This document shows positions 18,525 to 24,114 of a stretch of DNA of 24,114 bases, piece by piece. Location of the stretch: NCBI RefSeq assembly GCF_000003605.2, contig NW_003126888.1:255282-279395 (forward strand). The letters run 5' to 3'. Source of the DNA: Saccoglossus kowalevskii (taxonomy: Eukaryota; Hemichordata; Enteropneusta; Harrimaniidae). The notes beneath the pieces are model-generated. The model did no database searches. It saw only the letters and a program-made list of their open reading frames with translations, and was not told where the DNA came from. Numbering within the stretch: the first letter of the stretch is position 1; each line of letters starts with the position of its first letter. A program made the position numbers and the translations under genes.

Positions 18525-19973
18525 CGAGGAGATCCCCTACCCGAGGATCCCCACGCACGAAGGACGTTCCCGGGACCTTACCCCTGTCTTTATGACGGAA
18601 CTGTTCTGTTTTGGCGAACTAACTCTACTTATTGGTCTGATCTTTGTCTTCGAGTGAGTCAGTTGATCCCCAAGTTTACTTCTCACATTTGCCAAGCAAG
18701 AAATTCTCAAACTTATGATCCGAACCAGGCCGATATATTACTTCCCATTCCCCCAAAACTGAAAACAATTTCCTGACTCCGAACTACAATCGGTTACAGT
18801 ATGACAGATATGATGATACACATACTTCAGAGATATTATACACATTATCAAATTTTATCAGATGTATAAGATCCTAGGCCTGTGGCAATGTTACTTGATG
18901 AACCACGGCATCAAATCAAATGACATGATGTGGAAGAGATATTGACGAGTCACAGATACACAGATGCATTATTTGACAACTTGAGTTTTCTGCAGTTTTC
19001 AGCGATCCCCCTACAACCCATTGAACAAAGGAGCAACTGGTCATATACTACTGATGAGGAAGAGGTGAAATTAAAACAACATGATGAAATTAAAAAAAAA
19101 AAGATAATAGAAAGTTTCTGCTGTTGTTGTTGTTTTTGTTTACGTGGTGGTTGGTGTATATGGCTATTGTTAGACTGTAAAAACATTTTTATCAATATAG
19201 AAAAGGCTTGGACAGTTGAATATTACAGTGGAATATAGAAAAAATGATGAAATTGCGAGAGCAATTCTCGACACATTTTTCTCAAGAAAAAGAAGACAAA
19301 GAATCACGACCGGTGAAGTTTATGTTACATAAAAACAAATTGTCACTGCTCCGTTGTTCAAATACAATTAGTTTTTCATGTCGGATATCGCTGTGAAGAA
19401 ATAACTACTAGCTTCCAGTGTTATAACTATTGGGGAAGAAAGAAGAGGCTATAAAACAATTATTGTACAAGAACGACAGACTGTTTTTTTTTTTACCATT
19501 TACTGATGATGGAAACTCCATAAACCTTGTATTTTCGATTGATTTCCGGTCATATTTGTCCAAAGTGTGCACAAACTGAATCATTTCAACATTTATCGGA
19601 CATGCAATGGCTAATTTTAAACTTGGCAATGACATGACACATGAGTAAGATTAATGTCTTCAATTGATTAAGAATAATAATTATAAAATAACTATAAGCC
19701 GGAAAAAGAGGGCGTCATCATTTCCAACATAAGAATGAGAACTATGAAAATGAAATCATCACCTGGGTAGGTTAGATTCTCAAACAACACTCCTATACTA
19801 TGTGTATGCCACAAGAGTGAAAATGGTTACATGATATGCATGTTGATGGCTACATATTTGACTGATAAATCCCCTATTAAACTTTTACTTAGACACCCAT
19901 ACATTAATTACTCGCAAGGACAATTTCTATCCTTGCATTCTGCAAATAGGTGATTTTCCGTACAATTGCGAGA
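18525..19973. other. Region downstream of the CRE module, no identified gene
   Basis: 18525-18680 is relatively GC-rich and could be transcribed leader or LTR U5-like sequence. A 102-codon frame (18930-19238, starting GTG) contains an acceptor- and donor-like pair around a possible exon of about 20 codons (near 19004-19066), too short to support. A minus-strand ATG frame (19408-19635) is also unassigned. Confidence 0.3.
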
Positions 19974-19983
19974 TCTCGCGAGA
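19974..19983. promoter_or_regulatory. TCTCGCGAGA promoter element
   Basis: This perfect palindrome is known in vertebrates as the CGCG element bound by BANP and found near start sites of housekeeping genes. It sits in a locally CpG-rich patch (19965-20280: gacgcgcgtcgaacg, aatcgaacgattt, several CGCG). It may mark a start site in either direction, but no adjacent coding exon is recognisable. Confidence 0.4.
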
Positions 19984-21180
19984 TGCATGAAAGACGCGCG
20001 TCGAACGTCTGCCGCAAAAATCGAACGATTTGATTTTGAACTAAAATTTCTTTATTTCGCAGCTTACATTGACCGGCCGATCTTCGACAGAAGAATATTG
20101 CTTCCGAATACCCTTACTTAATCGAAATTGCCTATCATCAAATGTGGACAGCACATTATTAAGCATGGAAATGTCCCCGAAATACTTTCGCGTTTGTCGA
20201 ATCCCACGCGATGTTTGACGCGACTACGACGATATGACCTTTGTTTGTCCTGTTTTTACGTTCGATTTCACGCATAACGCGTGATTCTCGCAGTGAACGG
20301 AAAATGGTCTATTTGAAGCCAAAGTTGAATATTATGGCATATATGCCATGCATTGTATTGTGATACATTGGAACATTTAAAATATAACAATTACCAACTC
20401 ACATCAATATGTTGTATGAAGAAAGAGCGTACGATTTCCCGTGCTTTTTACGCATTAGTTAAAAGAGTTTATAATACATTTATTTCGTAACTTTTAAAAT
20501 ACTCAATCTTAGTACACAATTAGGTATTATCAGTGCGTCAGTCTGTCAATGGGTTATCCGGTTCATGGGCACGTCGATCAATGGGCTAGACGGTCAGAGG
20601 GTCAAGCGGAATACGACTAGACATCATTATAAATTAGATGTCTGCTTTCTTCTTCGATCGTCACAAAAACATCAAATTTAGATAATATGTAACATAACCA
20701 CTACAGCTAAATCAATTTTCAGTAACATTATAACAAGTATATTAGTGTCACATGCATGGCTAGAGGGGATTTTGCGTATTTCCTAAACCGACGTGAATAA
20801 TTTGTTTAAAGACATAGTCGGTTGAAGTAGTTTTACTCGTCTGTGTACTCGAATTATTCGTTTTCTAATTATCCTTTGAAATAACGCCGCTCCCTTAATT
20901 CGGTTTTAGAAGCTGACTTGAACCAAGAAAAGTCTTGACTTTTAGCTGTCGGTGGTCCACATATTGTACTGCTCAAAACAATACATTAGTTTTTATTTTA
21001 ATGACAATAAATAAATATAAATAATTTGTACCCAAAGTTGAATATCACAATTTAAAATGAACAATCGCTAAAATACACTTATTCCATACTGTCATCAACA
21101 TCACTACGGCAACCGAGGTGGCTCACAAATTAGCATTTTATAAAATAATTTTTACAATTCATTTACATTTTGAAAATTCT
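19984..21180. other. CpG-rich patch then AT-rich sequence, no gene recognised
   Basis: 19984-20300 has more CG dinucleotides than the rest of the window. ATGGCATATATGCCAT (20334-20349) is a perfect 16-bp palindrome. An acceptor-like tttatttcgcag ends at about 20062, but no supported exon follows. The remainder is AT-rich and featureless. Confidence 0.35.
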
Positions 21181-21598
21181 TTTTTTTTATATAATTGATT
21201 TTTAATAACCATTTTCGGTTCTGAAATCGGTTTTAAAAACCCATTTTCGTTACTGAGATCTGATTTTATTTTTAAAAGTAATAATTTAAACTCATTTTTG
21301 TTTTTAAAATCCATTTTCATTTTTAAAATCGGATTTTATTTTTAAAATCCGATTTCATTTTTAAAATCCATTTTTGTTTTCAAAATTCATTTTTAAATCC
21401 GATTTCATTTTTTAAATCCATTTTCATTTATAAAATCCGATTTTATTTTTAAAATCCGATTTCATTTTTAAAATCCATTTTTGTTTTCAAAATTTATTTT
21501 CATTTTTAAAATCTGATTTCATTTTTAAAATCCATTTTTGTTTTCAAAATTCGTTTTTAAAATCCGTTTTCGTTTTTAAAATCCACTTTCGTTTTTAT
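21181..21598. repeat. Degenerate T-rich tandem array (TTTTTAAAATCC-type)
   Basis: Short units of the type atttttaaaatccgatttc and aaaatccatttttgttttc alternate over about 420 bp with many substitutions. A larger block (gatttcatttttaaaatcc plus the following half-unit) recurs near 21350, 21459 and 21515, so there is some higher-order structure. Decayed units continue to about 21800. It is not coding. Confidence 0.8.
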
Positions 21599-22786
21599 TG
21601 ACCTTTGAACTCTAGGTATATATGTATTTTTCACTTTGAAGCAAAATTTCTATCAGAATTTGCTGAAAACTCACTGTTATTTCCTGCCTATCGCATTAAC
21701 TTTAACATAATAATTGTTTTTAATAACATTCTCATTTCGATACGATATTCGATTTTTGTTTTCAATATCATTTAAACTTTCAATTTCAAAATTCATTTTC
21801 ATTTTCACTTTTTTACCTGTGAACTCGCCCTCTGACCTCATACCACGTGACCAGAGTTCGTTAATCGGCATTGATCCTGGCACTGATTTCCGTCATTGAA
21901 GTTTTCATGGTAAGGCTACTTTGCGTCACTTTTCTCCAGTCTATAACTTATTTAGCCGTTGTTCCGCGGCGTTTCGGGGTTCATAGAGGGTTCTTGGCTT
22001 AATCTGTCGGCTTACAACGTGACTGCAGCGTCGAGTGCATTTGTGGTCCGGCCAGTACAGTGTAGCGCTGCCTTGTACACCCTACTCGGTACCACGCAGC
22101 AGAACCACGGCTATAACTTGTTCGAATCATAATTATATCTCTCATTTTAACTCCATTGACCAACTAACATAGCTGACCGCGCTCGAGGAAATGGACAATT
22201 GTGCTCTGAATGTATGAATGTATGTTGTCGTATGTAGTTACCGTCAAATTCTTTTCATCAACTCGATCTGGGTTCAGCTGTTATACTTTATGTTACCGTT
22301 ATTAAAGTTCGTTAGGACATGTACATTTTTTGGAGGAGTGATGTGTGGTGGTATATACGGTGGAGATTTACCTTCATCCATTTGTCTCAAAAATTGCTAT
22401 TACAACTTCAGTTTTCCACAAATGTTTGTTTTTATATGTGAAGTGCAAAAATGAGCAAGAGAGCAAGAGAACGAGGTATGTGACACATTTAATTTTGAAT
22501 CGCACATGTAGTAATAGTCTACCCATGTTCACTGACTGGCAGAAGCTGATTAGATCCTGATAGAGACAATCACGTGTTACGTGGCTATATTTAAAATATT
22601 GTTTTATTTTGTAGTTATAATGCACCAATAATAGAAGTAGTATACAGAGTAATTGTCTGCACTAACATGTATTAATCATTTGCTGATATTGTTGATCTTG
22701 TAAAGTGTAATAATTCTAACTTTAATTTAATTGCAATAAAACACCCTTGAACTACAAATTGTAATCCCTCTAACGGTGTTTCCCAC
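21599..22786. other. Non-coding region
   Basis: It begins with the decayed edge of the T-rich array. 21940-22120 is locally GC-richer (gttccgcggcgtttcgggg and a CGAGTGC stretch) but has stops in all frames. The 22218-22628 frames overlap on both strands and show no recognisable domain. Confidence 0.35.
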
Positions 22787-23353
22787 AGGGACCCAAGTTC
22801 AAATCCTACCTTAGGCTGAACTTCAAAGGGTTGACCCCTACCCGGGGGGGGGGGGTGCGCCACAGACTCAATGGGTAATAATAAAAATTATATTCATAAC
22901 GCATTTCAATCAAGGAATGAAAATGCCATTTGATATGTAACACTTGCTTTATCCCATTAACAACTAACTTTCTTTTTGTAGTAGTAGTTATCACAACTAA
23001 TCTTTATCGCTATTAACTGATAGAAACATTGTATTTCTAAGGATGCAATAAAGTTATTAATATTATGGGTAGGCCAATTCCACTGGCCTAAATTCATTCA
23101 CTAACGATTGTGACTTTGGGGGTCCGCAGGTGCTTGTGTTCGACCGAGCCTAGTTGACGCCAGGATAGTGCATCAAAATTGCCATTTGACAGAGAGATGG
23201 CCACACAGCCCTGTCATGTAGTCCCACTTCTGTGGCAAAATGCACTACCGGTATGTGTCAGCACTAGCACCTGGGATTTGCACATACAAAAAAAAAGTCA
23301 GGAGAGACATTCAATTTCAACTATCATCTGGCACAAAAATACATTAAAAAAGA
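22787..23353 (+). repeat. tRNA-derived SINE, copy 2, 5'-truncated and interrupted
   Basis: It starts at GACCCAAGTTCAAATCC (B box), lacks the A box, and continues with the same body as copy 1: GGCTGAACTTCAAAGGGTTG, CCAATTCCACTGGCC, CCGCAGGTGCTTGTG and an A-rich end (acattaaaaaaga). A 187-bp insertion at 22878-23064 splits it. A further stretch (about 23140-23270) is absent from copy 1. A 10-12 base G-run lies near 22845. Confidence 0.65.
22878..23071. mobile_element. Insertion nested in SINE copy 2 with 7-bp target duplication
   Basis: ATGGGTA occurs immediately before (22871-22877) and at the end (23065-23071) of this segment. Removing it restores continuity with SINE copy 1 (atgggaaggcaaattcc). 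The insert is AT-rich with weakly inverted ends (AATAATAAAAATT versus the complement of the 3' end, AATATTAATAACTTT). This fits a small non-autonomous transposon, class unknown. Confidence 0.5.
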
Positions 23354-24114
23354 TATGCATTCTACTTTTTGTAATACATGCAATATTATATGGCAGGATC
23401 ACAGCTCAGACTGGTTAGGGAAAGCTATATTCTGTGATCCGAAATAAGAAAATCTAGTATCTGATAACATATTTTAATAATCAGCTTTCATTCAAATTCA
23501 AATATTTAATAGTGTTTGGCTCAAGAGCCGAACATTGTCTGCATCCATACCACCCACATAATTAAAATTATATGCTTACTGATTGGATACTGATTGATCA
23601 ATTTAAATTCTAACATCGATTTTGATTTATAAAAATGTATATTTATAAAATATTGATAACACCTTTAGCTTTATGCCCTTCTCTGTATTATTATTTTCTG
23701 TATTACCATTTAAGGTCCAATAAAGTCATAGTTACATGTACATCTTAAAATGCCATGATTGGGAATAGTTCTGTAAGAAGTAACAATCAGGGTCACTGGT
23801 GCCCCCTCTTAGCTTACACTGTTTCAGTGCATAAGTATTAAAGGGGAACTAAATAGGGCCTATTTTGGTGTTTGTATTTATCAAGTTATGTATATTGATT
23901 ATAAATTTGAAAAAAAAAAAAAAAAAATGATTATCTTCAGAGTTATGATGATTTAAATATGAGAAACCATAAACCTGCGAAGGACTTCCGTTCGCGCCAT
24001 CTTGCCATAAAAAAACGCCCTCATGAGGTATAAACAGGTAAGGTAACAAAGCATGATGACGAAATAGTATCTGATTAAATATAAGCAACTTAGGGAGTCA
24101 TAGTTGGCTGGACT
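23354..24114. other. AT-rich window end, no gene recognised
   Basis: It contains AATAAA near 23720 and a poly-A run of about 19 near 23909-23928. Open frames are short. Nothing else is supported. Confidence 0.35.

Noticed and set aside
19408-19635. Minus-strand 75-codon frame as an exon
   Set aside because: It starts well (ATG TCA TTG) but runs through a poly-T-derived Lys run. The only donor is weak and no family is recognised.
1-24114. CRISPR array, operon, phage or bacterial defence system
   Set aside because: The only regular array is a contiguous minisatellite without unique spacers, and the sole clear gene is a spliced eukaryotic gene.

Overview
The window looks like nuclear DNA from an invertebrate animal. 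It is AT-rich (roughly one third G+C by eye) and has one clearly recognisable, intron-rich gene. The rest is non-coding sequence loaded with short non-autonomous transposons, a tRNA-derived SINE, solo LTRs and tandem repeats. No bacterial features (operons, Shine-Dalgarno sites) are seen. I cannot name the species. The gene type fits a marine invertebrate, but that is inference.

The gene runs on the + strand from 6788 to 13786. It has 12 coding exons, all with GT-AG introns and compatible phases, and I assembled it by hand into a 583-residue protein. It is an ANL-superfamily acyl-CoA synthetase of the 4-coumarate:CoA ligase / luciferase-like group, with all core motifs from the P-loop to the C-terminal catalytic lysine. 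It carries a basic, serine-rich N-terminal extension that resembles a mitochondrial presequence and a C-terminal Ala-Lys-Leu that resembles a peroxisomal PTS1. A CRE/TATA-like/CCAAT cluster in intron 1, just before exon 2, could be an internal promoter for a form lacking the presequence. An acceptor-like site 7 bases before the ATG suggests a 5' non-coding exon upstream or trans-splicing.

Layout: 1-204 is an unassigned open frame. 705-851 is a hAT-like MITE. 1694-2701 is a dense nest of MITEs around a tRNA-derived SINE. 2702-4792 is AT-rich DNA without recognisable genes. 4793-4940 is another MITE copy. 5329-5949 and 14375-14961 are two direct copies of a probable solo LTR flanking the gene. 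6236-6471 is a piggyBac-like MITE. Inside the gene, intron 4 holds a hAT-like MITE, intron 5 a 25-copy 26-bp minisatellite ending at the splice acceptor, intron 6 a full-length MITE, and intron 7 a solo MITE end.

Downstream, 14962-24114 has no gene I can name. It contains a possible exon at 16583, a decayed RT-like fragment near 16930-17145, a duplicated CRE/CCAAT/E-box module at 18292-18524, a TCTCGCGAGA promoter element at 19974, a degenerate T-rich array at 21181-21598 and a second SINE copy with a nested insertion at 22787-23353. I see no CRISPR, operon or defence system. The most interesting points are the dual targeting signals with the possible internal promoter, the minisatellite of decoy splice sites, and the SINE flanked by unusually long direct repeats.
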